Below, piece by piece: positions 1 through 5,737 of a stretch of DNA of 9,292 bases. How positions within the stretch are numbered: position 1 is the first letter of the stretch; every line of letters starts with the position of its first letter. Both the position numbers and the translations under genes were made by a program. This stretch comes from Methanothrix sp. (lineage in GTDB: Archaea > Halobacteriota > Methanosarcinia > Methanotrichales > Methanotrichaceae): the NCBI GenBank assembly GCA_012798025.1, contig JAAZNX010000211.1, positions 1 to 9,292 on the forward strand, in the 5' to 3' direction. The notes under the pieces are model-generated. The model saw only the letters and a program-made list of their open reading frames with translations. It was not told the DNA's origin and did no database searches.

Positions 1-594
1 GACGTAGTGGTAGAGAACGATCTGCTCGTCATCTCAGATGAGGTCTATGCCAAGCTGAGTTACTCGGTCAACCATGCCAGCTTCGCCCAGTTGGAGGGGA
101 TGAAGGACAGAACGCTGATCCTAAACGGCCTCTCCAAGTCCCACGCCATGACTGGCTGGCGCATAGGCTATGCGATGGGCGATCCTGCGATTGTGGGGGC
201 CATGACCAAGGTTCATCAGTACACCATGCTCTGTGCACCTACTATGGCACAGGTAGCAGCTCTTGAGGCCATGCAAAAGGGCAACGAGGAGATGCTGCGA
301 ATGAGGCATGAGTATGACCTGCGCAGACGTCTGTTCGTCTCCGGTTTGAACCGCATAGGACTTGACTGCTTCGAGCCCAGAGGTGCTTTCTATGCATTCC
401 CATCGATTCAGAGGTGGGGCCTCTCGTCTGAGGAATTTGCGGAGCGTCTGCTCAAGGAGCAGAAGGTGGCTGTGGTGCCGGGCAACGTCTTTGGTCAGAG
501 CGGCGAGGGCTTCCTGCGCTGCAGCTACGCCACATCGCGTGAGGAGCTGATCGAGGCCCTGGACAGGATGGAGAACTTCATCAGCGGCCTGTGA
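1..594 (+). CDS. PLP-dependent class I/II aminotransferase, C-terminal part (aspartate/aromatic aminotransferase-like)
   Basis: This is the C-terminal half of a fold-type I aminotransferase, a cytosolic enzyme moving an amino group between an amino acid and a 2-oxo acid through pyridoxal phosphate. The reading frame is open from base 1 (first codon GAC), so the gene starts outside the window and the GTG at 7 is not a real start. Family landmarks are in order. ISDEVY (bases 34-51) holds the Asp that pairs with the PLP ring nitrogen and a Tyr. SKSHAMTGWRIGY follows, with the Schiff-base Lys at 136-138. The FLRCSYA segment has the Arg at 517-519 that usually binds the substrate alpha-carboxylate. 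The stretch QYTMLCAP is typical of archaeal and bacterial AspC-like enzymes. About half the usual 370-400 residues are missing. The stop lies 4 bases before the next gene, which suggests an operon. Substrate specificity cannot be assigned. Confidence 0.93.
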   Translation, partial: DVVVENDLLVISDEVYAKLSYSVNHASFAQLEGMKDRTLILNGLSKSHAMTGWRIGYAMGDPAIVGAMTKVHQYTMLCAPTMAQVAALEAMQKGNEEMLRMRHEYDLRRRLFVSGLNRIGLDCFEPRGAFYAFPSIQRWGLSSEEFAERLLKEQKVAVVPGNVFGQSGEGFLRCSYATSREELIEALDRMENFISGL

Positions 595-598
595 GAAT

Positions 599-1201
599 AT
601 GCTCAAGGCCAATCTCAGATCAGAGCAGACTGATGGGCTTGTGAAGGGCCTGGCGGTCCTCGGGCTCAGCCCAAATATCTGGACGCTGCTCTCGCTGGCG
701 CCTGCAGTCGGCGGGCTAGTGGCGCTGCTTCAACACCATCTGGCTGCGGCGCTCGCGCTATTTGTGCTCTCCGGTCTCATCGATATGGTGGATGGAGCAG
801 TGGCGCGGGCCACTAGCCAAGAGACAGCCCGCGGAGCCTACATCGACGGAGTGGTGGACAGGTACGTGGAGCTGCTGCTATACATCGGGCTTTTGTTTTA
901 TCTTGGTCCAGGCGAGTTCTTTGGGCTCCAAAGAGATGCCTGGTTCATGCTGCTCGTCTTCGGGGCGCTGATGACCAGCTTTTCCAGAGCCTATGCAGAT
1001 CACCGCGGTGTGGTAAAGGACGCTCACGAGCTGAAGAGGATGGGCGGACTTCTTGAGAGGGGCGAGAGGCTGATCTTGCTTTATGCGGGAATGGTGGCGG
1101 GCCTGGCAAACACAGAATGGCTGATGGCTGCAGTGGCCGTTGCTGCGGTGCTGGCCAATGCAACGGCGCTGCAGAGGATATCGTTTGCTGTGAGGGCCTA
1201 G
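599..1201 (+). CDS. CDP-alcohol phosphatidyltransferase, probable archaetidylinositol phosphate synthase
   Basis: A 200-residue membrane enzyme of the CDP-alcohol phosphatidyltransferase family, which swaps CMP on a CDP-lipid for an alcohol. The full signature D-x2-D-G-x2-A-R-x8-G-x3-D-x3-D is present: D62, D65, G66, R70, G79, D83 and D87. The four Asp residues bind the metals and act in catalysis. Hydrophobic segments flank the motif (about 28-60 and 90-130, then 150-195), as expected for six helices. Archaeal members of this length with an N-terminal KGLAxLGLSPNxxTLL-like segment are commonly archaetidylinositol phosphate synthases, which join CDP-archaeol and inositol 1-phosphate in ether-lipid synthesis. 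The family call is seen directly; the substrate is inferred from length and archaeal context. The ATG is preceded by GTGAG at 591-595, a GGTGA-type ribosome site overlapping the end of the aminotransferase gene, which supports co-translation. Confidence 0.88.
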   Translation: MLKANLRSEQTDGLVKGLAVLGLSPNIWTLLSLAPAVGGLVALLQHHLAAALALFVLSGLIDMVDGAVARATSQETARGAYIDGVVDRYVELLLYIGLLFYLGPGEFFGLQRDAWFMLLVFGALMTSFSRAYADHRGVVKDAHELKRMGGLLERGERLILLYAGMVAGLANTEWLMAAVAVAAVLANATALQRISFAVRA

Positions 1202-1235
1202 AAATGGCAGAAGGTCACAAGAACCACTCGGCGGT

Positions 1236-1682
1236 TCACCGCACCACCAGCACAGGCATTTTGGAGTTGCGAACTATCTTCTCGGCTACACTGCCCATCA
1301 GAAATTTGTCCAGACCTGTAACGCCGATGCTTCCTATTACGATGAGCTCCATCTTGGAGTCCTGAGCGAACTTCATGATGTCGCTTGCGGGATGGCCCTC
1401 GAGCACCACCCTCTGAGCAGGAACTCCAGCTTTTTTTGCCATCTCTTCCACGACTTTTGTTGTCTCCTCTCCCCTCTTCATCAAAGAATTTCTCATTCCT
1501 TCGATCACTTCGTCTGCTATGTTAAAGCTCACATCTCCAATGGGTGCATATTCTTTTCCGATATCAGCAATGTATATCGCTGTGACCGTACCATTGGATA
1601 GTTTGGCCATCTCGATTCCCTTCTCAGCGGCTTTCTCGCTGTGCTTAGACCCATCGGTAGCAATCAAAATTTTCTTGAACAT
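1236..1682 (-). CDS. Universal stress protein, UspA family, ATP-binding type
   Basis: A complete single-domain cytosolic Usp protein of 148 residues, the normal size for the family. It begins FKKILIATDGSKHSEKA, where D10 is the conserved nucleotide-contacting Asp at the end of strand 1. Near the C-terminus it carries the ATP-binding motif G-x2-G-x9-G-S (G117, G120, G130, S131) followed by the usual VPVLVV-like last strand (MPVLVVR). It therefore belongs to the MJ0577-like ATP-binding branch. Usp proteins are stress or energy-state responsive and often form dimers; the exact role here is unknown. The gene converges on the lipid gene with a 34-bp gap and follows the DUF169 gene by 85 bp. It has its own TATA-like element, so it is probably transcribed separately. 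No upstream in-frame ATG, GTG or TTG is seen near the chosen ATG. Confidence 0.94.
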   Translation of the reverse strand: MFKKILIATDGSKHSEKAAEKGIEMAKLSNGTVTAIYIADIGKEYAPIGDVSFNIADEVIEGMRNSLMKRGEETTKVVEEMAKKAGVPAQRVVLEGHPASDIMKFAQDSKMELIVIGSIGVTGLDKFLMGSVAEKIVRNSKMPVLVVR

Positions 1683-1700
1683 AGTCTCACGAAGGTAAAT

Positions 1701-1728
1701 ATCACCTTTTTGCGTTATAATTTTTTCG
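1701..1728 (-). promoter_or_regulatory. Putative archaeal promoter (TATA-like box) for the universal stress gene
   Basis: On the minus strand the sequence CGAAAAAATTATAAC (1728 to 1714) holds an AT-rich TATA-like core about 35 bases upstream of the ATG. The expected start about 25 bases downstream gives a very short leader. A perfect GGTGAT (1706-1701) matches the archaeal anti-Shine-Dalgarno but lies 18 bases from the ATG, farther than usual. The nearer GTGAG at 1692-1688 is better spaced. Inferred from sequence only. Confidence 0.5.
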
Positions 1729-1744
1729 TGCTATTTCGGCGATT

Positions 1745-1770
1745 TTCTCCCGAAGGAGGATGTCTCCTTA
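1745..1770 (-). terminator. Alternative hairpins at the stop codon of the DUF169 gene
   Basis: Read on the minus strand, the region starts with the TAA stop codon and offers two overlapping stems. The first pairs AAGGAG (1769-1764) with CTCCTT (1758-1753) across 5 bases. The second pairs CTCC (1758-1755) with GGAG (1750-1747) across a TTCG tetraloop closed by C-G, which is the extra-stable cUUCGg form; two weaker pairs can extend it. The CTCC segment is shared, so the stems exclude each other. There is no long oligo-T run, so the terminator label is tentative; the structure may instead protect the mRNA 3' end. Confidence 0.4.
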
Positions 1771-2469
1771 GCCTCTCATGAATTTGTCCCAGCCCTGATA
1801 GTGCGTCTTCAGGACTGTGCATATATCCTCCATCATCGCGAATGGTATGCCGACCACGACGCTGTCGTCATCAAGACCAGCATTGCGTGCCGAACCATCA
1901 CAGCCCAATGAGACATTCACCTCTCCTTTGAGGTAGGGTGATGTTGTGGCGTCTACACAGAATGATTGAATTCCAGCGGTGTTGAAGTTTGCCCTCCCAC
2001 CTTTTTTGAACATGACCGCTTGGACGATTCTCCTGGCCTGAAGTGGATTTCCCACAAAAATCACTACATCTGGATTCATCACCATCTTGCTCAGCGGTGC
2101 TACGTAGGTGGCAACGGTGGTGCCCGCGAGCAGTCGAGGCATGTTTGCCGCAATGTTGACTCCCACATCCTTTGTCTCGCACTTATGCAGCTTGTCGAAA
2201 TACAAGGACCCTGAAGCAATATTCTCAGGACACTCCATCAAACCAAGGCCGGATGCACCTCCTTTGCACTCGTGATAATCTGCCCTTGCCAAGAAGCTCG
2301 TCCCCTCTAGCCTGGCGTTCTGAATCATAGAACAGTACCTGAAGGGCCTCTCAATGGGATCGAGATCCTTAGGAATCTCATCATCTCTCTTGAACAATTT
2401 CACTCCCACGATGTTGTCCCTGATTCCAAGGGATGATTTCATAATTTCCGACATCTCTTCAAGATTCAT
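1768..2469 (-). CDS. DUF169 family protein, cysteine-rich, function unknown
   Basis: A complete 233-residue protein of the DUF169 (COG2043) family, common in methanogens and other anaerobes and without an established function. It has no signal peptide or membrane helix, so it should be cytosolic. Recognisable family segments include the N-terminal VGVKLFKRDDEIP, the RYCSMIQNAR segment, the ECKGGASGLGLMECPE segment, the mid part VVIFVGNPLQARRIVQA and the late SLGCDGSARN segment. Seven cysteines are present (C46, C68, C80, C97, C171, C190, C217). Several lie in the conserved segments, which would fit binding of a metal or iron-sulfur cluster; this is an inference. The ATG is supported by a GGTGTT ribosome site (2481-2476), 6 bases upstream. 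No strong TATA box is visible in the 77-bp gap behind it, so transcription could also come from the lamin-tail gene upstream. Confidence 0.9.
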   Translation of the reverse strand: MNLEEMSEIMKSSLGIRDNIVGVKLFKRDDEIPKDLDPIERPFRYCSMIQNARLEGTSFLARADYHECKGGASGLGLMECPENIASGSLYFDKLHKCETKDVGVNIAANMPRLLAGTTVATYVAPLSKMVMNPDVVIFVGNPLQARRIVQAVMFKKGGRANFNTAGIQSFCVDATTSPYLKGEVNVSLGCDGSARNAGLDDDSVVVGIPFAMMEDICTVLKTHYQGWDKFMRG

Positions 2470-2521
2470 CGAAGTAACACCAAAGGTATTTTGGGTTGAT
2501 ATCGCATTTCAGATTTGCGCT

Positions 2522-2543
2522 CCTATGAATTGAAAAAAATAGG
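2522..2543 (-). terminator. Oligo-T terminator of the lamin-tail gene
   Basis: Just past the TAA stop, the minus strand has a run of seven T (2539-2533) enclosed by a weak 5-bp inverted repeat, CCTAT (2543-2539 on the minus strand) and ATAGG (2526-2522). Archaeal RNA polymerase terminates readily at oligo-U tracts even without a strong stem, so this is a plausible terminator. It may be leaky, because no clear promoter for the following DUF169 gene is visible. Confidence 0.5.
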
Positions 2544-2546
2544 GCT

Positions 2547-2975
2547 TTATGCCCCCTTTGCCTCCTGGGGATAGCTGAAGACCACATTTTCCGAGGCATC
2601 CTTCAGCGTCGCTACGTCTCCGTTGTTGTTCCAGATGGGAGCGTTCTTGTTCCAGTACAGGTCTGATGACGTGTCGTTTCCGATTCCTGTGTGTACCTTG
2701 ACTCCGGCCCCTGCCTTCAGGGTGAAACCTTGGAACATATATGTGTGATTCTGCTCATCTTCCAGCGTCCAGCCAGTCAGGTCCTCATCCATATCTCCGA
2801 GGTTGGAGATCTCGACCCATTCCTCATTCAAATTTTCTTTCTCAGGGCTTGGAGCCACAAAGTTGGCATTGGTTATCGATATGGCGCTTTGCTCACTGGT
2901 GGTCTCTCCCTGCACCAATGTCGCCCCAAGAAAGATGGCGAAAATTGCAGTCCATGCATATATTTGGATATTCAT
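2547..2975 (-). CDS. Secreted lamin-tail-domain (LTD) protein
   Basis: A 142-residue exported protein. Residues 1-23 form a signal peptide (hydrophobic WTAIFAIFLGATL, probable cleavage after VQG). The rest is one lamin tail domain of immunoglobulin-like fold. It shows the characteristic run EEWVEISNLGDMDEDLTGW followed by LEDEQNHTYMFQ, an AGAGVKVHTG strand, NNNGDVATLKD and a final strand ENVVFSYPQ. LTD domains occur in prokaryotic surface and secreted proteins, often beside nucleases or cell-wall modules. Here the domain stands alone with no catalytic partner, C-terminal anchor or second domain, so an adhesive or ligand-binding role is only a guess. The ATG has a GAGAGGT ribosome site about 7 bases upstream and a clear promoter. 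The gene is transcribed towards DUF169; no functional link between the two is evident. Confidence 0.87.
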   Translation of the reverse strand: MNIQIYAWTAIFAIFLGATLVQGETTSEQSAISITNANFVAPSPEKENLNEEWVEISNLGDMDEDLTGWTLEDEQNHTYMFQGFTLKAGAGVKVHTGIGNDTSSDLYWNKNAPIWNNNGDVATLKDASENVVFSYPQEAKGA

Positions 2976-2982
2976 TTTTTGT

Positions 2983-3050
2983 ACCTCTCATCACTGCATA
3001 CTTCGATACAGTACTTTTAGTACTGATCTAGTTTAAGTAATATAAATTTT
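2983..3050 (-). promoter_or_regulatory. Promoter of the lamin-tail gene with palindromic operator candidate
   Basis: On the minus strand an AAAATTTATATT element (3050-3039) is a strong archaeal TATA box preceded by an A-rich stretch. About 25 bases downstream, around the expected transcription start, lies the perfect inverted repeat CAGTACT-TTT-AGTACTG (3009-3025, plus-strand reading). The leader ends with a GAGAGGT ribosome site (2989-2983) before the ATG at 2975. A palindrome over the start site is the usual place for an archaeal repressor, but which regulator binds is unknown. Confidence 0.65.
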
Positions 3051-3074
3051 TCTGATAAGTTCTCGATCCGGCGA

Positions 3075-3366
3075 GCATACCAGAGTCAAAATCGGCCATA
3101 CGTCCTTGCCAGGCAGAACACCAGAGAGGATCTGTTCTAGCTTAAGCTCTTCTACGATCTTTTTTAGTGGCACGAATTCGCCATTGTTACAGGACTTTCT
3201 TCGGTATTTGATCTTTAGAGCGAACTTTTACTGGAACCCCATTAACATTCTTGCCAAGGCACTTGCTCTTCTGTCTAATTTGCCTCTTCTCTTTGTCTTA
3301 ATAGGGGGTGATCTCGTACAGGTACTCCTGGCCATTTATCTTCTTGATGCGTGTGAAAGACTTCAT
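3075..3366 (-). pseudogene. Decayed transposase, N-terminal fragment (DDE type, IS1634/IS4-like)
   Basis: Reading the minus strand from ATG at 3366 gives MKSFTRIKKINGQEYLYEIT, the typical opening of IS1634/IS4-type transposases (basic KKxNGxEYLY, then a charged segment ending RQKSKxLGKNVNGVPVKVRS). The frame is broken by TAA at 3300-3298, where the family would have an ordinary residue, and again by TAA at 3189-3187. Skipping one base there restores homology-like sequence in the next frame: NNGEFVPLKKIVEEL, then KLEQILSGVLPGKDVWPILTLV. After about 3075 the resemblance ends, and the catalytic DDE domain is absent. The relic therefore has at least one nonsense codon, one frameshift and a large 3' deletion, and cannot make a working enzyme. 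Its own TATA-like box (3398-3391) remains. The family name rests on recalled resemblance of the N-terminal pattern, not a search. Confidence 0.68.
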
Positions 3367-3389
3367 GTGACATTTAGGCACATAATGTT

Positions 3390-3399
3390 ATTTATAAAT
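3390..3399. promoter_or_regulatory. Palindromic TATA-like box of the transposase relic
   Basis: ATTTATAAAT reads the same on both strands. It sits about 28 bases upstream of the relic's ATG on the minus strand, the correct distance for a near-leaderless archaeal transcript. Facing right, it could also drive weak transcription towards the transporter gene. Antisense or spurious transcripts from it are possible but unproven. Confidence 0.4.
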
Positions 3400-3454
3400 T
3401 GTGGTGATGGGTGTTGATAAAGTCCTATCATGCCTAAATCATGGGAGCTTTGGG

Positions 3455-3514
3455 TTCATACTATTAGCAGAAAGGTTCTTAAAATAGGCTAACTATTCAA
3501 ACTGTAATTGGAGG
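3455..3514 (+). promoter_or_regulatory. Promoter and ribosome site of the substrate-binding protein gene
   Basis: A TATA-like TTCTTAAAAT (3477-3486) lies about 35 bases upstream of the gene, preceded by AGAAAGG as a possible BRE. The element TAACTATTCAA (3490-3500) recurs upstream of the methyltransferase gene. A strong ribosome site GGAGG (3510-3514) is 4 bases from the first ATG (3519) and 7 bases from the second (3522), so translation may start at the second codon. Confidence 0.5.
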
Positions 3515-3518
3515 AAAT

Positions 3519-5099
3519 ATGATGGATAGAACTGATCTCACGAAGCGCCTTCTTCTATTTTCCTTAGCCGCTGCGGTGCTATTTATTCTCATCCTCTGTT
3601 GCAGCGCCCTTGCGGCTGATGAAAAAAAAGTGGACGTCCTAACGATTGCTGACTCTACAGGCGACTGGGGCTATCCCTCGCCATATGGCCATTACTCGAG
3701 GGGTCCTGGTTATATCAGAATGAGCCTCATTTTCGATACGCTTATCTGGAAGGACCAGAATGGCTTCGTTCCCGCTCTGGCTGAGACGTGGGAATACCTG
3801 TCTGATGAAAAAGCCTACGTCTTCCACCTTCGCAAGGGTATTACCTGGAATGACGGAGAGCGTTTCAGTGCAAAGGATGTGGCCTTCACCTTCCAATATA
3901 TCCAGGAACATCCATATCAATGGGTGGATTCAAGCATTGTTAGCAATGTCAAAGCTGTGGACGACGATACGGTCAAGATCACTTTAAAGAAAGACTATGT
4001 GCCTTTCCTGGACCAGGTGGCTGGCACATTGCCCATTCTACCCCAGCACATCTATGCAGATGTGACAGATCCTGCGAATTTCAAGGACCCCAAAGCGCTT
4101 GTGGGCACAGGACCATTCAAGTTGGTGAACTACGATAAGGCTCAAGGAACCTATCTTTATGAGGCCAACGAGAACTACTACCTTGGCTCACCCAGAGTCG
4201 AACAGATCAAGTTCGTGAAGGTCAGCACAGAGATGTCTGCTGCTGCTTTGAAGAAAGGAGATGTCGACGCGGCTGGCGTTCCGGGTGAGACTGTTGAGGA
4301 TCTGAAAAAGGCAGGATTTACCGTAATCAAAGGCTCTCATGACTGGGTCGGCAAGATCATGGTCAACTACCGAAAGGCGCCCCTCTCCGACGCTTTGTTC
4401 CGGCAAGCCCTCTATTATGCCATTGATCGCCAGGAAGTCGTTGACACCGCCCTCAGAGGATTCGGGCTGGCTGGTAGCGCTGGCCTCTATGCGTCTGACA
4501 ACCCATGGTACAATCCAAACCAGGAGCAGTATGCCTATGATCCTGCCAAGTCAGGCCAACTGCTGGAAGAGCTGGGATATGAGAAAAAAGAGAAAAGCCA
4601 GTATTACACCAAAGTCAGCAAGCCTGACGAGCTCGAACTGCTGGTCAGCGCCTCTAACGCGAACATTGGCGAGCTGATCAAAAAGCAGCTTGACAAGGCA
4701 GGAATCAAGATCACTTTACGCAGCGTGGATGCAAAGACCCTGGACAGCCAGGTTAACGGCTGGGACTTTGATTTAGCTCTGAGCGGCCACGGCGGAATGG
4801 GAGGAGATCCAGCTATCCTTAAAAGGACTGTCATTGGCACAGGGTTCAACAGCGCAGGCTACAAAGAAGACTCTGAGCTGAACGAGCTGTTTGACAAGGC
4901 TGATGCAGAGACGGATCCCGAGAAGCGCAAAGAGCTGGTCTTCCAGATCCAGGAGGCTCTTGCGCGCGACCTGCCGGCTTTGCCAATATACTACACCGAC
5001 TCCTACTGGGCGTCGAACGATAAGGTAAGCTTCTACTACACCTATGGAGGCGTGGGAAGCGGCGTGCCCATCGCTCTGAACAAAATGGCGTTCGTCTGA
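3519..5099 (+). CDS. ABC importer substrate-binding protein, family 5 (peptide/nickel type, DppA/OppA/NikA-like)
   Basis: A 526-residue extracytoplasmic binding protein that captures the substrate and delivers it to the permeases encoded downstream. Residues 8-32 form a signal peptide (positive TKR, then a hydrophobic LLLFSLAAAVLFILIL core). ALA-AD at 30-34 would fit signal peptidase I. C27 and C28 follow LIL, so lipid anchoring is possible although the lipobox is not classical. The mature part has the SBP_bac_5 landmarks: FVPALAETWEY (83-93), YVFHLRKGITWNDGERFSAKDVAFTF (100-125), a GTGPFKLVNYD segment, FRQALYYAIDRQEVV, and the C-terminal LPALPIYYTDSYW. Length is usual for the family (500-550). 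The gene is closed by a strong terminator, so the binding protein can be made in excess of the membrane parts. The ligand is not evident: no metal-site His cluster or peptide-site signature could be recognised. Confidence 0.93.
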   Translation: MMDRTDLTKRLLLFSLAAAVLFILILCCSALAADEKKVDVLTIADSTGDWGYPSPYGHYSRGPGYIRMSLIFDTLIWKDQNGFVPALAETWEYLSDEKAYVFHLRKGITWNDGERFSAKDVAFTFQYIQEHPYQWVDSSIVSNVKAVDDDTVKITLKKDYVPFLDQVAGTLPILPQHIYADVTDPANFKDPKALVGTGPFKLVNYDKAQGTYLYEANENYYLGSPRVEQIKFVKVSTEMSAAALKKGDVDAAGVPGETVEDLKKAGFTVIKGSHDWVGKIMVNYRKAPLSDALFRQALYYAIDRQEVVDTALRGFGLAGSAGLYASDNPWYNPNQEQYAYDPAKSGQLLEELGYEKKEKSQYYTKVSKPDELELLVSASNANIGELIKKQLDKAGIKITLRSVDAKTLDSQVNGWDFDLALSGHGGMGGDPAILKRTVIGTGFNSAGYKEDSELNELFDKADAETDPEKRKELVFQIQEALARDLPALPIYYTDSYWASNDKVSFYYTYGGVGSGVPIALNKMAFV

Positions 5100-5110
5100 A
5101 GTGTATGTCG

Positions 5111-5146
5111 GTCACTGCGGCCAAAAAGCCGCGGTGACTTTTTTTT
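5111..5146 (+). terminator. Rho-independent-style hairpin terminator after the binding-protein gene
   Basis: An 11-bp stem pairs GTCACTGCGGC (5111-5121) with GCCGCGGTGAC (5128-5138), all Watson-Crick except one G-U pair. A 6-base CAAAAA loop separates the arms and eight T (5139-5146) follow directly. It lies 11 bases after the stop codon. The form is that of a bacterial intrinsic terminator. The oligo-U run should also stop archaeal polymerase. Confidence 0.85.
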
Positions 5147-5166
5147 GTGCTGACGGGGTCGGATCT

Positions 5167-5212
5167 TGAAACTAGTTTCACAAAGTATTAATAACGCATC
5201 TTAACTATTCAA
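5167..5212 (+). promoter_or_regulatory. Promoter of the methyltransferase-permease-ATPase operon with palindrome
   Basis: A 14-bp perfect palindrome TGAAACTAGTTTCA (5167-5180) lies immediately upstream of a TATA-like TATTAATA (5186-5193), which is about 34-41 bases before the first ATG. TAACTATTCAA (5202-5212) repeats an element of the binding-protein promoter at a similar distance. The palindrome's place over or just upstream of the BRE suggests an operator. The leader would be short, and no clear ribosome site precedes the ATG at 5227. Confidence 0.55.
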
Positions 5213-5226
5213 GCGAATTAAACACA

Positions 5227-5730
5227 ATGGTGATGGCTAAATTGACAGAAGAAATACATCGTATGACTCTCGTGCCAATTGGGGTGATACATACCCCCTA
5301 CAAGAAGCTCGAGGATATCCCTCGACAGGGCAGGCTATCTTCCGAGGTCTGTGTGATTGAGGTTTTTTCGGAATACCTCCCCGGACTTTTGGACATCGAG
5401 CAGTGCACGCACTTATTCGTCCTCTTCTGGCTGCACTTGGGTGACAGAAGCAAGCTGACTGCAGTGCCTCCTCACGATGGTCGAGAGCACGGGGTCTTTG
5501 CCACACGCTCCCCAAACAGGCCCAACCCCATTGCATTGGACATTGTCGAGCTCTTGGAGGTCAAGGGCAATAGGCTCAAGGTGAAGGGCATGGATGCCCT
5601 GGATGGCTCCATCCTGCTGGACATCAAGCCCTACTCGGTTGAAATGGACTGCCTGCCCAAGGCAAGGATTGCCTGGCAGAGAACCTGGGAGATGAAAGAC
5701 AGAGATTGTCCCTCGACAAAAGGAGCATAG
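5227..5730 (+). CDS. TsaA/TrmO-family SAM-dependent methyltransferase-like protein
   Basis: A 167-residue single-domain protein of the TsaA/TrmO (UPF0066, COG1720) family. In bacteria, TrmO N6-methylates the t6A base at position 37 of tRNA using S-adenosylmethionine bound in a small beta-barrel. Family hallmarks are clear: PIGVIHTPYK (17-26), the charged core ending LFVLFWLH (63-70), GVFATRSPNRPNPIAL (89-104) and LDGSILLDIKPY (125-136). The C-terminal extension of the E. coli enzyme is missing, as in other short archaeal members. The gene heads the operon of the transporter permeases: its stop is 7 bases before the first permease ATG, and the AAAAGGAG ribosome site of that permease (5718-5725) lies inside it. 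The start is uncertain: ATG at 5227 lacks a ribosome site and may be leaderless, and ATG at 5263 would begin just before the conserved domain. The true substrate here could be tRNA or something tied to the transporter. Confidence 0.9.
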   Translation: MVMAKLTEEIHRMTLVPIGVIHTPYKKLEDIPRQGRLSSEVCVIEVFSEYLPGLLDIEQCTHLFVLFWLHLGDRSKLTAVPPHDGREHGVFATRSPNRPNPIALDIVELLEVKGNRLKVKGMDALDGSILLDIKPYSVEMDCLPKARIAWQRTWEMKDRDCPSTKGA

Positions 5731-5737
5731 TCGGCAA

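Larger units (their letters stand above)
2976..3518. other. 543-bp intergenic region: two promoters and a broken transposase gene
   Basis: No intact gene is supported here. From left to right it holds the lamin-tail promoter with a palindrome, a decayed transposase 5' fragment read on the minus strand, a palindromic TATA-like box ATTTATAAAT (3390-3399), a 9-bp inverted repeat ATTTAGGCA/TGCCTAAAT (3372-3380 and 3431-3439), and the promoter of the substrate-binding protein. A plus-strand open frame of 103 codons at 3106-3417 is the antisense of the transposase relic and lacks a ribosome site and recognisable domains. Confidence 0.7.

Noticed and set aside
121..612. Long minus-strand open frame opposite the aminotransferase gene
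   Set aside because: It is a shadow of the aminotransferase, which carries clear catalytic motifs on the plus strand.
1221..1237. Inverted repeat GAACC/GGTTC between the convergent lipid and stress-protein genes
   Set aside because: The stem is only 5 bp with a 7-base loop and no oligo-T on either strand, too weak to call a bidirectional terminator.
3106..3417. Plus-strand open frame of 103 codons in the intergenic region
   Set aside because: It is the antisense of a transposase-like fragment, has no ribosome site or recognisable domain, and its composition is not protein-like in any convincing way.
3372..3439. 9-bp inverted repeat ATTTAGGCA/TGCCTAAAT as a possible insertion-sequence end
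   Set aside because: Both arms are on the same side of the transposase relic, so they cannot be its two ends. No target duplication is visible and the flanks do not extend the match.
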